Source of the DNA: JANLYC01 sp963815445
Lineage (GTDB): Bacteria; Actinomycetota; Actinomycetes; Propionibacteriales; Nocardioidaceae
DNA length: 64,000 nucleotides
Direction: 5' to 3'
NCBI GenBank assembly: GCA_963815445.1
Contig: CAWFGV010000006.1
Coordinates: forward strand, 423,619 to 487,618
Both the position numbers and the translations under genes were made by a program. Shown one piece after another: positions 50,278-58,163 of this stretch (positions within the stretch are counted from its first letter, which is position 1; every line of letters begins with the position of its first letter). The notes under the pieces were generated by a model, which saw nothing but the letters and a program-made list of their open reading frames with translations, ran no database searches and was not told where the DNA came from.

Positions 50278-50814
50278 TCAGACGTGCTGCGGGTCGGGGC
50301 GGAAGCCGCTGCACAGCAGGTCGAGCTGTCCGATGCCGCCGCTCTCGACGATGTCCGCGAGTACCTGTTGCTCGATGACGAGCCAGCCCTCGCCCTTGGC
50401 CGGCTTGATGACGCGCACGCGCCAGCGCAACAGCGCTCGTCCGGCGATGTCGCCGATGGCGGCGTCGACCAGCTCGAAGGCCTCGACGTCACCGAACCAA
50501 CCGGTGAACGCAGCGATGACCTCCCCGGCACCGTTGAACTCGACGAAGCCTCTTGGCAGGAGGGCACGCATGCAAACGTCGTCGTCGAGCGTGGCGGCGA
50601 CCAGGCCGAAGTCCTGTGCGGCGATGCCTTCGACGAACGTGCCGGCACGGGCGAACCTGCCGGCGTCGGCGGTGGAGATTTCGGAGGCGGTTGTTGTGTT
50701 TGTCGGTGATGGCGGTTGTGGTGTCGGTTGTCGGTGTCGGTTGCGCGGGTCTTGAGGTCCATGTCTCAGTGATACGCGGGCGGCCGTGGCGCCGTCGTGA
50801 GGCAGATGCCCCAT
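50278..50814 (-). CDS. NTF2-like protein
   Basis: The conserved part (about 65-178) is an NTF2/SnoaL-like domain: FVEGIAAQDFGLVAATLDDDVCMRALLPRGFVEFNGAGEVIAAFTGWFG, then ALLRWRVRVIKPAKGEGWLVIEQQVLADI. The first 60 residues are a His/Pro/Thr-rich stretch of doubtful reality, so the true start may be later than the ATG at 50814. It lies directly upstream of the DsrE gene in the same operon. A family C hairpin element lies just ahead of it. Confidence 0.7.
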   Translation of the reverse strand: MGHLPHDGATAARVSLRHGPQDPRNRHRQPTPQPPSPTNTTTASEISTADAGRFARAGTFVEGIAAQDFGLVAATLDDDVCMRALLPRGFVEFNGAGEVIAAFTGWFGDVEAFELVDAAIGDIAGRALLRWRVRVIKPAKGEGWLVIEQQVLADIVESGGIGQLDLLCSGFRPDPQHV

Positions 50815-50822
50815 CTTTGTGA

Positions 50823-50889
50823 CCGCGAATTGCGGGAAGGTGCAGCCTCGGATCGGCGTGTCGCGCTGCACTTTCCCGCAATTGCGCGG
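50823..50889 (+). repeat. 66-bp hairpin element (family C), copy 3
   Basis: CCGCGAATTGCGGGAA pairs with TTCCCGCAATTGCGCGG apart from two outer bases; TGCAGCC...CGGCGTGTCG and CTGCA are as in the other copies. It lies 20 bases after the stop of the gene at 50911 (reverse strand), before the NTF2-like gene. Confidence 0.9.
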
Positions 50890-50910
50890 GGGGAGGGGGC
50901 GCCAGACGGG

Positions 50911-51612
50911 TCAGGGGGCCGGTGAGCGCAGCCAGACGCGAAGGGGGCCGATGGGTCGGAGGCCGGCGGCCATCGGCGGCCCGAGTGACTCCATGGGCTC
51001 GTAGGCGACGACGGTGAGGTCCACTGCACGGTCGAACCCCGTCGTGGCCAGGCCGAGTATGTCCCGCCACAGCTCACCGTTGCCACCGCCGGTACCGCTG
51101 GTGAAGGCGTTCGAGACGGCGACGACCTCGCCGGTGCGGTGTGCGACGAACCCGGCCGCGGGCGAGCCGTCATCGCGACGCCACAGCCGTGTGTCGTCAT
51201 CGTCGAGGAGAGCCGGTCGCAGCGACGGCACGTCACCGTGTGCCGTGCGCCAGCGCTCGAACTCGTCCGCGTCGCGGACCACGTGCCACAGCTGGGGCGG
51301 CGTCCGCTCGGTGGGCACTGACCCCGCCAACCATTGGGCCTCGAACAGCAGCGCGAATCCGTCGGCGGTGAGGTCCAGTCGCGCATAGCTGTCCTTGACC
51401 GAGCAAACGTCGCGATCGCGAAGCTGCTCCGACACCTCCGTCGACGTGATGCTCGGGTCGAGGGTGATGAGATCCGGATAGTGCGTGGGGGCGGGTCGAA
51501 GCGTCCGCGTCCAACCGCCCGCCCGTTCGGTGCCGATGCCGTGCGATCGACAGACGAGGGCACACCAAGAGGCGTTCTCGGCGACGCAGGCCGCGACCAG
51601 CTCAGCCGTCAT
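50911..51612 (-). CDS. Uncharacterised protein, possibly GNAT-like
   Basis: The ATG at 51612 gives 233 residues starting MTAELVAACVAENASWCALVCRSHG. The N-terminal half resembles a domain seen with actinobacterial acetyltransferases; the C-terminal half (AAGFVAHRTGEVVAVSNAFTSGTGGGNGELWRDIL, ending PIGPLRVWLRSPAP) has a GNAT-like strand-helix order but no clear acetyl-CoA loop. The call is weak. It diverges from the DUF664 gene at 51712 over a 99-base gap. Confidence 0.55.
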   Translation of the reverse strand: MTAELVAACVAENASWCALVCRSHGIGTERAGGWTRTLRPAPTHYPDLITLDPSITSTEVSEQLRDRDVCSVKDSYARLDLTADGFALLFEAQWLAGSVPTERTPPQLWHVVRDADEFERWRTAHGDVPSLRPALLDDDDTRLWRRDDGSPAAGFVAHRTGEVVAVSNAFTSGTGGGNGELWRDILGLATTGFDRAVDLTVVAYEPMESLGPPMAAGLRPIGPLRVWLRSPAP

Positions 51613-51711
51613 ACGCGGAGCACGATCGCGGGGCGCCGCCACTCGGGCGCATGCCGACACCCTAGAGGTGGTTGGCTGGGTACCCCGAAGAGATCTCACT
51701 GAGGAGCGCAC

Positions 51712-52245
51712 ATGACAGAGCAGGACCGTCGCGAGGCTGCGGCGACACAAGAGCTTCTCCGGGACTCATTCGACAGGGTGCGCGAGCTGGTCGCCGCTAC
51801 CTGTGACGGGCTGACCAGGGATGATGCGGCATACCGACCGGCTCCCGATGCCAACTCGATCGGCTGGCTGGTCTGGCACCTGACCCGCATTCAGGACGAC
51901 CACCTCTGCGGCATCACCGGATCGCAACAGGTCTGGACGGCGGACGGGTGGTACGAGCGGTTCGGGTTGCCGTTCAAGGCGACAGCGCACGGGTACGGCC
52001 ACAGCTCGGCCGACGTGGCCAAGGTGCGCGTCGAGCCAGAGCTGCTCGACCGCTACCACGCGGCCGTGCACGAGCAGACGCTCGCCTATGTCGGCACCAT
52101 CGATGCCGACGAGCTGGCGCGCGTGGTCGACGACGCCTGGGACCCGCCCGTGACCGCAAGCGTCCGGCTTGTCAGCGTGCTGGGTGACTGTCTCCAGCAT
52201 GTCGGCCAGGCGTCGTACGTCCGCGGCCTCCTGCCCACCACCTGA
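51712..52245 (+). CDS. DinB/DUF664-family protein (possible mycothiol transferase)
   Basis: The 177-residue protein has four helices and three likely metal ligands: WLVWHLTRIQDDHL (two His) and LGDCLQHVGQASYVRGLLP (third His). It is closer to the DUF664/mycothiol-dependent maleylpyruvate isomerase-like branch than the DinB gene at 27565. GAGGAG lies before the ATG. A family C element starts right after its stop codon. Confidence 0.87.
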   Translation: MTEQDRREAAATQELLRDSFDRVRELVAATCDGLTRDDAAYRPAPDANSIGWLVWHLTRIQDDHLCGITGSQQVWTADGWYERFGLPFKATAHGYGHSSADVAKVRVEPELLDRYHAAVHEQTLAYVGTIDADELARVVDDAWDPPVTASVRLVSVLGDCLQHVGQASYVRGLLPTT

Positions 52246-52248
52246 CCT

Positions 52249-52313
52249 CCGCGAATTGCGGGAAAGTGCAGGCCGCCAACGGCGTGTCGCGCTGCACTTT
52301 CCCGCAATTGCGA
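52249..52313 (+). repeat. 66-bp hairpin element (family C), copy 4
   Basis: GCGAATTGCGGGAAAGTGCAG faces CTGCACTTTCCCGCAATTGCG-type sequence with nearly complete pairing; CGGCGTGTCGCG is conserved inside. It lies between the convergent DUF664 and antiporter genes. Confidence 0.92.
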
Positions 52314-52333
52314 GGGGGAGCCGGGGGAGCGGG

Positions 52334-53533
52334 TCAGCGGATCTCGGCATCGACCGGCTTGTTCGCGCGCGTCAGCAGGGACAGCGCGCTGGCCGGGAAG
52401 ACGAGCACCGAGACCAGCCCGGCGCAGACCAGCGCGGCGGCCGTCACCGGACGCATCAGCCCGGTCAGGACTCCGATCTGCGTGGCGGTGACGATGAACG
52501 GCAGCGAGGTGGCCTGCATCAGCCCCGCCGCCATCGTCGGCAGGACGCCGAGCCGACGCAGGTACAACAGGGCGGGGATACCGCGCACGGCCAGCAGCGC
52601 CAGCAGGAAAACGGGCACCCGCGCAAGCGCCGACGGGCTGGACGCGAGCTCGGTGATGTCGAGACGTACGCCGCTGGACACGAAGAAGACGGGGATCACG
52701 AACCCGTAGCCGATCGCCTCCAGCTTGGCGCGGAAGTTCGGATGCGACGTGGACTCGCGGTCGAGCAGGCCGACTGCGGCACCGGCCATGAACGCACCCA
52801 GGATGCTCTCCAGGCCGAACCGTTCGGCGAGCACGACGAACGCGATGAGCAGCGTCACCGCTGCGCGGACCCGGATCTCCGCGGTGCTGTCCTGGAGACG
52901 AAGCAGTACGTCGGTGAGCCGCATCGAACGTTCGGTCAGTGAGATCGACACCGCGGTCACCACCACCAGGCCGGCGAAGAGCCCGAGCAGGATCAGCTTG
53001 CTCCCGGTGCTCGAGTCCGAGGAGGAGAACAGCAGGGACAGCATGAGCACGGCGGCGAAGTCGGCGACGGAGGACGCCGCGATGGTGGTCTGGCCGACCG
53101 GGCTGTCGACCTGGCCCGCGTCCTTGAGCAGGGGGACGACCAGGCCGAGGGACGTGGCAGACAAGCAGATCGCAAGCAGCAGCGGACTCTTGAGCCAGCC
53201 CGCGGCGTCGAATCCCACTCCGGCCGCGAACCCGATCACCAGCGTCAGGCCGTAGCCGATCACCGCTGCACGCAGCACCGGACCGCGCAAGGCACGGACG
53301 TCGATCTCGAGGCCGGCCAGGAACAGGAGGAACGCCAGGCCGAGCAGGGCGACGATCTCGACGACAAGGTCCACCTCGACCCAGCCGAGCCCGGAAGGTC
53401 CCACGACGATGCCGAGCACGATCTCGAGAACCACCGCGGGTATGCGTAGCCGCGGCACGAAACCGAGGCTCAGCGGGGCGAGCACGGCGATCGCCAGGAT
53501 GATCAGCAGGTTCACGAAGTCGGTCTCAGGCAC
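52334..53533 (-). CDS. Cation:proton antiporter (CPA2 family)
   Basis: The 399-residue protein has about twelve helices typical of the CPA2 Na+/H+ or K+/H+ exchangers: VLGIVVGPSGLG, FLLFLAGLEIDVRAL, SATSLGLVVPLLKDAG and SSVADFAAVL with the conserved Asp of the transport site. There is no C-terminal TrkA-N domain, so regulation must come from elsewhere. A GTG start is used. A candidate ECF promoter (53559-53590) lies just upstream and the sigma and anti-sigma genes follow that, which suggests the antiporter is a target of this sigma factor. Confidence 0.9.
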   Translation of the reverse strand: MPETDFVNLLIILAIAVLAPLSLGFVPRLRIPAVVLEIVLGIVVGPSGLGWVEVDLVVEIVALLGLAFLLFLAGLEIDVRALRGPVLRAAVIGYGLTLVIGFAAGVGFDAAGWLKSPLLLAICLSATSLGLVVPLLKDAGQVDSPVGQTTIAASSVADFAAVLMLSLLFSSSDSSTGSKLILLGLFAGLVVVTAVSISLTERSMRLTDVLLRLQDSTAEIRVRAAVTLLIAFVVLAERFGLESILGAFMAGAAVGLLDRESTSHPNFRAKLEAIGYGFVIPVFFVSSGVRLDITELASSPSALARVPVFLLALLAVRGIPALLYLRRLGVLPTMAAGLMQATSLPFIVTATQIGVLTGLMRPVTAAALVCAGLVSVLVFPASALSLLTRANKPVDAEIR

Positions 53534-53558
53534 GGTCGCTCCTCAGCGGGGTGTTCCT

Positions 53559-53590
53559 GAACAGTCGTGTCCCGACGGCCGGTGTTACAG
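53559..53590 (-). promoter_or_regulatory. Candidate ECF-sigma promoter of the antiporter
   Basis: On the reverse strand CTGTAAC (53590 to 53584), 19 nt, then CTGTTC (53564 to 53559), the latter preceded by CACGA. The same CTGTAAC-N19-CTGTTC with CACGA before the second box occurs before the Rieske-ThDP gene (56717-56748). The -35 part overlaps the 3' end of the anti-sigma gene. Confidence 0.65.
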
Positions 53591-53881
53591 CAACGACAGG
53601 AACGGCCCGTCCGTGCCGGAGTCTCGTCCGTCCCGCCAGCCACGGAAGGCGGCCAGCAGCTGGTCGCGCACAGGCTCGTCGAGCGACTCGGGTGGAAGCG
53701 TGCCCAGCGCCGCGATCGTGGTGCGGAACTGGGCGAGGTATGCCTCGCAACCTGGGCAGGAGGTCGCATGCAGGACGAAGCGCGCCTCGGTGTCCCGGTC
53801 GAGCGCCCCCTCGAGATAGTCGGTGATGAGCTCGACCAGCTCCGCACAGGAGAGGTCGGCGGGCACGTCGGGGGCGCTCAT
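53585..53881 (-). CDS. Zinc-binding anti-sigma factor
   Basis: The 98-residue protein carries the ZAS motif H38-x3-C42-x2-C45 (VLHATSCPGCEAY), with another Cys at 12 in DLSCAELVELITDYLEGAL, the usual zf-HC2 helix start. It has no membrane helix, so it is a soluble anti-sigma factor of the RsrA kind, which could sense redox or another cytoplasmic signal. Its ATG overlaps the sigma gene stop by 4 bases, as expected for a coupled pair. Confidence 0.9.
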   Translation of the reverse strand: MSAPDVPADLSCAELVELITDYLEGALDRDTEARFVLHATSCPGCEAYLAQFRTTIAALGTLPPESLDEPVRDQLLAAFRGWRDGRDSGTDGPFLSLL

Positions 53882-54579
53882 GTCGCTGCCCTCCAGTGCT
53901 TCGTGCGGCCGAGATGCGTCTCCAGCAACGTCCTGACCGCGGCCCGACCCCGATGAAGGATGACGCGTTGGTTGGCGGCGGAAAGCCCCAACAGCTCGCA
54001 GACCTCGTCGGCCGTGAAGCCCTCGATGTCGCGCATCGTCACCACGAGGCGCTGCCGGCGTGGAAGCGACCGGAGGGCGGCAGCGATCGTGAGACGAAGC
54101 TCGCTGCGGACGACCTCGGTCTCGGGGGTGGTCAGATCCGGCCAGGGCGCCGGCGGAGTACGCCAGTGTCCGGGGTAGTCGTCGTCGTCACCGCGGAACC
54201 GGTGCGGTGGGACCGTGCCCACGGCACCATCACCCAGCAGCGGCCGTACGACGACCCGGCGCTCGCGGGTTCCGGTCGTCTTGGCGATGTTGGACAGGAT
54301 GCGGAAGACCCACGTCCGCAACGACGACCGGCCTTCGAAGTTGTCGACGCCGCGGAGGACCGCGAGCCAGGTTTCCTGGACGACATCCGCGGCGGACTCC
54401 TGGCTGTGGACGTGTCCGCGGGCGACCTTGAGCAACATCGGGGTCCACGCGTCGACGAGCTGGGCGAAGCTGGCCTCGTCACCCGCGCGCAGTCCAGCGA
54501 GCAGTGTCGCGTCGTCCGGCAGTCCGGTCGCACGCCCGGCGGGGCGTGATGCGGTGCGACCCGCCTGGGGGCTGTCCAT
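53878..54579 (-). CDS. ECF RNA polymerase sigma factor
   Basis: ATG 54579, after GGGAGGTGCGAG, gives 233 residues. Region 2 is SFAQLVDAWTPMLLKVARGHVHSQESAADVVQETWLAVLRGVDNFEGRSSLRTWVFRILSNIAK; region 4 is ALRSLPRRQRLVVTMRDIEGFTADEVCELLGLSAANQRVILHRGRAAVRTLLE. The linker has an acidic stretch (RGDDDDYPGH). The next gene is its anti-sigma factor. A CTGTGAG-N19-CTGTCC match lies ~70 bases upstream (54649-54680), so it may autoregulate. Confidence 0.93.
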   Translation of the reverse strand: MDSPQAGRTASRPAGRATGLPDDATLLAGLRAGDEASFAQLVDAWTPMLLKVARGHVHSQESAADVVQETWLAVLRGVDNFEGRSSLRTWVFRILSNIAKTTGTRERRVVVRPLLGDGAVGTVPPHRFRGDDDDYPGHWRTPPAPWPDLTTPETEVVRSELRLTIAAALRSLPRRQRLVVTMRDIEGFTADEVCELLGLSAANQRVILHRGRAAVRTLLETHLGRTKHWRAAT

Positions 54580-54648
54580 CTCGCACCTCCCCAATGGGCC
54601 TCGGGGCCACCGTAGACCCGATCGGCCACCCGCGGCGATGGCCCGATC

Positions 54649-54680
54649 GGACAGGATCATGGACGACGTCACGCTCACAG
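54649..54680 (-). promoter_or_regulatory. Candidate ECF-sigma promoter before the sigma gene
   Basis: On the reverse strand CTGTGAG (54680 to 54674), 19 nt, CTGTCC (54654 to 54649): the same spacing as the two better matches at 53559 and 56717, with three base changes. It lies at the very end of the Rieske-ThDP gene. A weak but suggestive autoregulatory site. Confidence 0.45.
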
Positions 54681-56675
54681 CAGCTCGGCGTCCTGCTCGA
54701 CGCACAGCAGCGCCGGACCGCTCGTTGCCAGCCACGTCGTGACGGACTCCTCCAGCTCCCCTCGACGTTCGACCCGGATCCCGGTCGCGCCGCACAGCTC
54801 CGCGTACGCCGCCCAGTCCGGGTTGTGCAGTGAGGTGTGCCAGACCGGGAAGTGGCCGGCGAGCTGTTCCTTGCCGATCTTCCCGAGCGCGTGGTTGTCG
54901 AGCAGCAGGTGCTTGATCGGGATGCCGTACTTGACCGCCGTCGTGAGCTCGGCGGCGTACTGACCGAATCCGCCGTCACCGGTCACGGCGATGATCGGCC
55001 GCCCCGGTGCCGCCGCCCACGCCCCCATCGCGGCGGGGTAGCCGAAGCCGATGGACCCGAGGTATCCCGACATCAGGACGGGTTGGCCCTTCGACTCCAG
55101 GTACCGACCCAGGGAGTACGCGTGGTTGCCGACGTCGACGGTGACGACCGCATCGGCGGGCAGGTGCCGCGACAGCACGTCGAAGACCGCAGCCGCCGAG
55201 ACGCCCTGACCTCGGTCATCGTCAACCCGGCGCTGCTTCTCGGCGCGCCACAGCCCCCAGCGCGCCGCCACGTCGGCGGTCTGGTCCACCGCGGCCGCGT
55301 CACCGAGACCGGCCGACACGTCGTCGAGGACGAGCCGGGCGTCGCCGAGCACCGAGGCGGTCACGGTGTGGAAGCGGCCGATGGCCTGCGGTCGGTCGTC
55401 GATCTGCACGATCGGCTTGTAGGACGCCACACCGGTGTGGTTGGAGAAGGACGCCCCGACGACGATGAGCAGGTCCGACTCGTTCATGAGCCAGCTGGCC
55501 ACGGGAGTGCCGCTGCGGCCCAGCACGCCGGCTCCCAGTGGGTGCGTGTCCGGGACGAGACCCTTGGCCTTGAACGTCGTGAGAACCGGCGCACGGAGGC
55601 GTTCGGCCAGACGGGTCAGCTCGCTCTCGGCGCCCCGTGCGCCGTGCCCCGCGATGATCACCGGCCGCTCGGCGGATCTGATGAGCTCGAGGGCCGCGTC
55701 GACGGACTCGCGACCCGGGCGGACACGGAGGTCGGCGTAGCGCCCGACGGGACCGCCCACCTCTTCCGCGGTCGCCTGCTCCTGCACCTCGTCCGGCAGG
55801 ACGAGATGGGCGACGCCGCGCCCGTCGGTCGCGTGCTTGACGGCCAGGGCAGCCAGCTCAGCATGGTCGCTGCCGGCCAGCACGGTGGTGGTCGTGACGG
55901 CCACGTCACGGAAGACGGCCGTGAGGTCGACGTCCTGGAACGCGCCGCGGCCGAGCACGCTGGAGGGCACCTGGCCCGAGATGGCCACCACTGGTGCGCC
56001 GTCGAGCTTGGCGTCGTACAGGCCGGTGAGCAGGTTGGTCGAGCCCGGCCCGGCGATCGCGAAGCACGCCGCGGGACGGCCGGTGAGCTTGCCGTAGGCG
56101 CTCGCAGCGAACGCGGCCGCGCCCTCGTGCCGGATGCCGATGTAGGTCAGGTCACCACGCTCCTCGGCTCTGCGCATCGCGTCGGCGAAGCCAAGGTTGG
56201 AGTGTCCGACCATGCCGAACACGTGCGTGATCCCGTGCGCGACCAGGGTCTCGACCATGACATCGGAGACCGTCCGCACCTGGGCCGGTCGTTCCGGGAT
56301 CTGTACGTACAGCCCGTCCTCGCGGTCGTCCACCGCGTACGCCGTGACCGCGTCACTGAACCCCTCGGGTGGTGTCCCTGTCGTGGGGTCGTAGTCGTAC
56401 CCGTGCCACGGGCAGCGCAGCCAGCCGTTCTCGATCGAGCCCTCACCCACCGGGCCGCCCTGATGCGGGCAGCGGTTCTCCAACGCGCCGAGCACGCCTC
56501 CGCACCGGGTCAGCGCCACGCTCGAGCCGTCGACGACGACACTGCGCACGCGACCTTCGTCGGGCACGTCGACGGGGTCGACGCGGTGCCAGCCGTCGTT
56601 GGTGTCCACGGTGTCCATGGCGTCCACGGTGTCCGCGGTGTCCAGGGCGCCCGCGGGTTTCACTGGGGTTGTCAT
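54675..56675 (-). CDS. Rieske ferredoxin-ThDP-dependent enzyme fusion
   Basis: ATG 56675, after GGAGGCG, gives 666 residues. An N-terminal segment with DTVD-type repeats leads to a Rieske 2Fe-2S domain (C69-x-H71 in ENRCPHQGG; C88-x2-H91 in LRCPWHGY). From about 135 a full ThDP enzyme follows, like pyruvate oxidase or acetolactate synthase: catalytic Glu184 in IGIRHEGAAAFAAS, and the ThDP/Mg motif TGDGGFGQYAAELTTAVKYG...LLLDNHALG near 575. A Rieske centre linked to a ThDP enzyme suggests electron transfer from a hydroxyethyl-ThDP intermediate. Substrate unknown. A candidate ECF promoter lies upstream. Confidence 0.9.
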   Translation of the reverse strand: MTTPVKPAGALDTADTVDAMDTVDTNDGWHRVDPVDVPDEGRVRSVVVDGSSVALTRCGGVLGALENRCPHQGGPVGEGSIENGWLRCPWHGYDYDPTTGTPPEGFSDAVTAYAVDDREDGLYVQIPERPAQVRTVSDVMVETLVAHGITHVFGMVGHSNLGFADAMRRAEERGDLTYIGIRHEGAAAFAASAYGKLTGRPAACFAIAGPGSTNLLTGLYDAKLDGAPVVAISGQVPSSVLGRGAFQDVDLTAVFRDVAVTTTTVLAGSDHAELAALAVKHATDGRGVAHLVLPDEVQEQATAEEVGGPVGRYADLRVRPGRESVDAALELIRSAERPVIIAGHGARGAESELTRLAERLRAPVLTTFKAKGLVPDTHPLGAGVLGRSGTPVASWLMNESDLLIVVGASFSNHTGVASYKPIVQIDDRPQAIGRFHTVTASVLGDARLVLDDVSAGLGDAAAVDQTADVAARWGLWRAEKQRRVDDDRGQGVSAAAVFDVLSRHLPADAVVTVDVGNHAYSLGRYLESKGQPVLMSGYLGSIGFGYPAAMGAWAAAPGRPIIAVTGDGGFGQYAAELTTAVKYGIPIKHLLLDNHALGKIGKEQLAGHFPVWHTSLHNPDWAAYAELCGATGIRVERRGELEESVTTWLATSGPALLCVEQDAELL

Positions 56676-56716
56676 CTGTAACGCCTCCTGCTTCGGCGAG
56701 ACCATTGCATCGCGAA

Positions 56717-56748
56717 GAACAGTCGTGCGAGCCGCCACTGCGTTACAG
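56717..56748 (-). promoter_or_regulatory. Candidate ECF-sigma promoter of the Rieske-ThDP gene
   Basis: On the reverse strand CTGTAAC (56748 to 56742), 19 nt, then CACGACTGTTC ending at 56717. It matches the antiporter site in both boxes and spacing. The first transcribed base would be about 35 nt before the ATG. Confidence 0.65.
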
Positions 56749-56802
56749 GCGTCAGTCAGCTGAGGTGGCGCAGCGCCGGACGTGACCATGAAGGAGTACA
56801 CG

Positions 56803-57459
56803 ATGGACGACCCCGGATACGCATCGATCGAGAGCCTCGAACGCACCCGACGGTCCCTGCACGCCGTCGCTGAGCTGGTCATGGCGGGACCGCAGTTCGA
56901 CCGCAGCCAGAGCATCGAGCTGCGCGTGTCCGAGGGGGGCTTCACGACCAGCGCCGACCCGGACCTCCGTATCGACTGCGACGCGCTCGTCGCCGGTGGG
57001 CGACGGATCGCGCTGCACGGTCGGACGGTGGCGGAGGTGGCCGCCGACGCCGGGGTGCCGGTCAGGCCGCTGCGCGACGTGTATGCCGTCGGACCGGATC
57101 TCGGTGCGGACGACCGACTCGACGTCGACGAGGCGGCGGCCCGTCAGATCGCCCGCGCGTTCGCCCTCGGGGACCAGGCGATGCAGACGGTGGCGCCGGA
57201 ACGTCCGCGCATCCTCTGGCCCGAGCACTTCGATGTCGGCATGGACCGTGACAGTGTCAACTACGGGGTGTCGCCCGGCGACGGCTTCTGCTCCGAGCCG
57301 TACGCCTACGTCGGCCCGTGGAACTTCGCTGACCGGGACCCCGGCGACGCGGACGCGACCTTCTGGAACGCACCGTTCGGCGCCTCCCGCACGATCCGCG
57401 AGCTCGGTGACGAGTCCGGGCTGCTGGCCTTCTTCGAAGAGGGGATGCGCCGGGCCTGA
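56803..57459 (+). CDS. Conserved hypothetical protein
   Basis: The ATG at 56803 is 7 nt after AAGGAG and gives 218 residues starting MDDPGYASIESLERTRRSLHAVAELV. It contains ADPDLRIDCDALVAGGRRIALHGRTVAEVAADAGV, and later RPRILWPEHFDVGMDRDSVNYGVSPGDGFCSEPYAYVGPWNF. It appears to be a soluble alpha/beta protein of a family found in Actinobacteria; I cannot name it. Its promoter region is shared with the divergent Rieske-ThDP gene, and it might be co-regulated. Confidence 0.7.
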   Translation: MDDPGYASIESLERTRRSLHAVAELVMAGPQFDRSQSIELRVSEGGFTTSADPDLRIDCDALVAGGRRIALHGRTVAEVAADAGVPVRPLRDVYAVGPDLGADDRLDVDEAAARQIARAFALGDQAMQTVAPERPRILWPEHFDVGMDRDSVNYGVSPGDGFCSEPYAYVGPWNFADRDPGDADATFWNAPFGASRTIRELGDESGLLAFFEEGMRRA

Positions 57460-57481
57460 CCCGGTCTCGACCAGCCTCAGG

Positions 57482-58150
57482 TCACAGCGCCGCGAGGGCC
57501 TGCGCGATGGGCGTGTCACCGCCGACGACCTCGAACTGCTTGCCGATGGTCGAGTCGTCCTCCAGCGCCGCAAGCACGACCGCCGCGACGTCGGCACGTG
57601 GGATCTGGGCGCGCTCGACGTGCTCGGCCGCCGTGACCGTGCCGGTGGGCTCCCCGTCGCTGAGGCTTCCTGGCCGGACGACCGTCCAGGCGAGTCCGCT
57701 GCCGCGCACGAACTCGTCCGCCGCCGCCTTGGCCTGCAGGTAGACCTTCATGACGTTCGGCTCACCGTGCTCGTCGGTGTCGCCCATCGCGTCGGCGCGC
57801 TCCGTTCCGATCGACGAGATGACGACCAGGCGGCGTACGCCGGCGAGATCGCAGGCGTTGGCGAGCAGGATCGCGCCGCCGAGGTCGACCGTCTTCTTGC
57901 GCTCTACGCCGCTGTTGGGACCGGCGCCGGCGGCGAACACGGCGGCGTCGGCCCCGGTCAGGGTCTCGGCCAGCGCTTCGACCGTGTCGGACTCCAGGTC
58001 GACGACGGCAGCGTCGGCACCGGCAGCTGCGAGGTCGTCCGCGTGGTCGGGGTTGCGGATGAGCCCGACCGGCCGGTGGCCGCGCTCGGACAGTAGTCGC
58101 GCGAGGTGCAGGGCGATCTGGCCGTGCCCGCCGGCGATGACGACACGCAT
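57482..58150 (-). CDS. NAD(P)-binding atypical SDR-family protein
   Basis: The 222-residue protein begins MRVVIAGGHGQIALHLARLLSERGHRPVGLIR, a Rossmann GxGxxA-type motif, and includes VFAAGAGPNSGVERKKTVD, ISSIGTERAD and YLQAKAAADEFVRGSGLAWTVVRPGSL. It resembles the NAD(P)H-binding SDR_a5 (YwnB/YhfK-like) group. Substrate unknown. It ends 22 bases from the convergent hypothetical gene and starts 13 bases after the aldo/keto reductase stop, with which it forms an operon. Confidence 0.9.
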   Translation of the reverse strand: MRVVIAGGHGQIALHLARLLSERGHRPVGLIRNPDHADDLAAAGADAAVVDLESDTVEALAETLTGADAAVFAAGAGPNSGVERKKTVDLGGAILLANACDLAGVRRLVVISSIGTERADAMGDTDEHGEPNVMKVYLQAKAAADEFVRGSGLAWTVVRPGSLSDGEPTGTVTAAEHVERAQIPRADVAAVVLAALEDDSTIGKQFEVVGGDTPIAQALAAL

Positions 58151-58163
58151 CTGTCCTCCTTGA

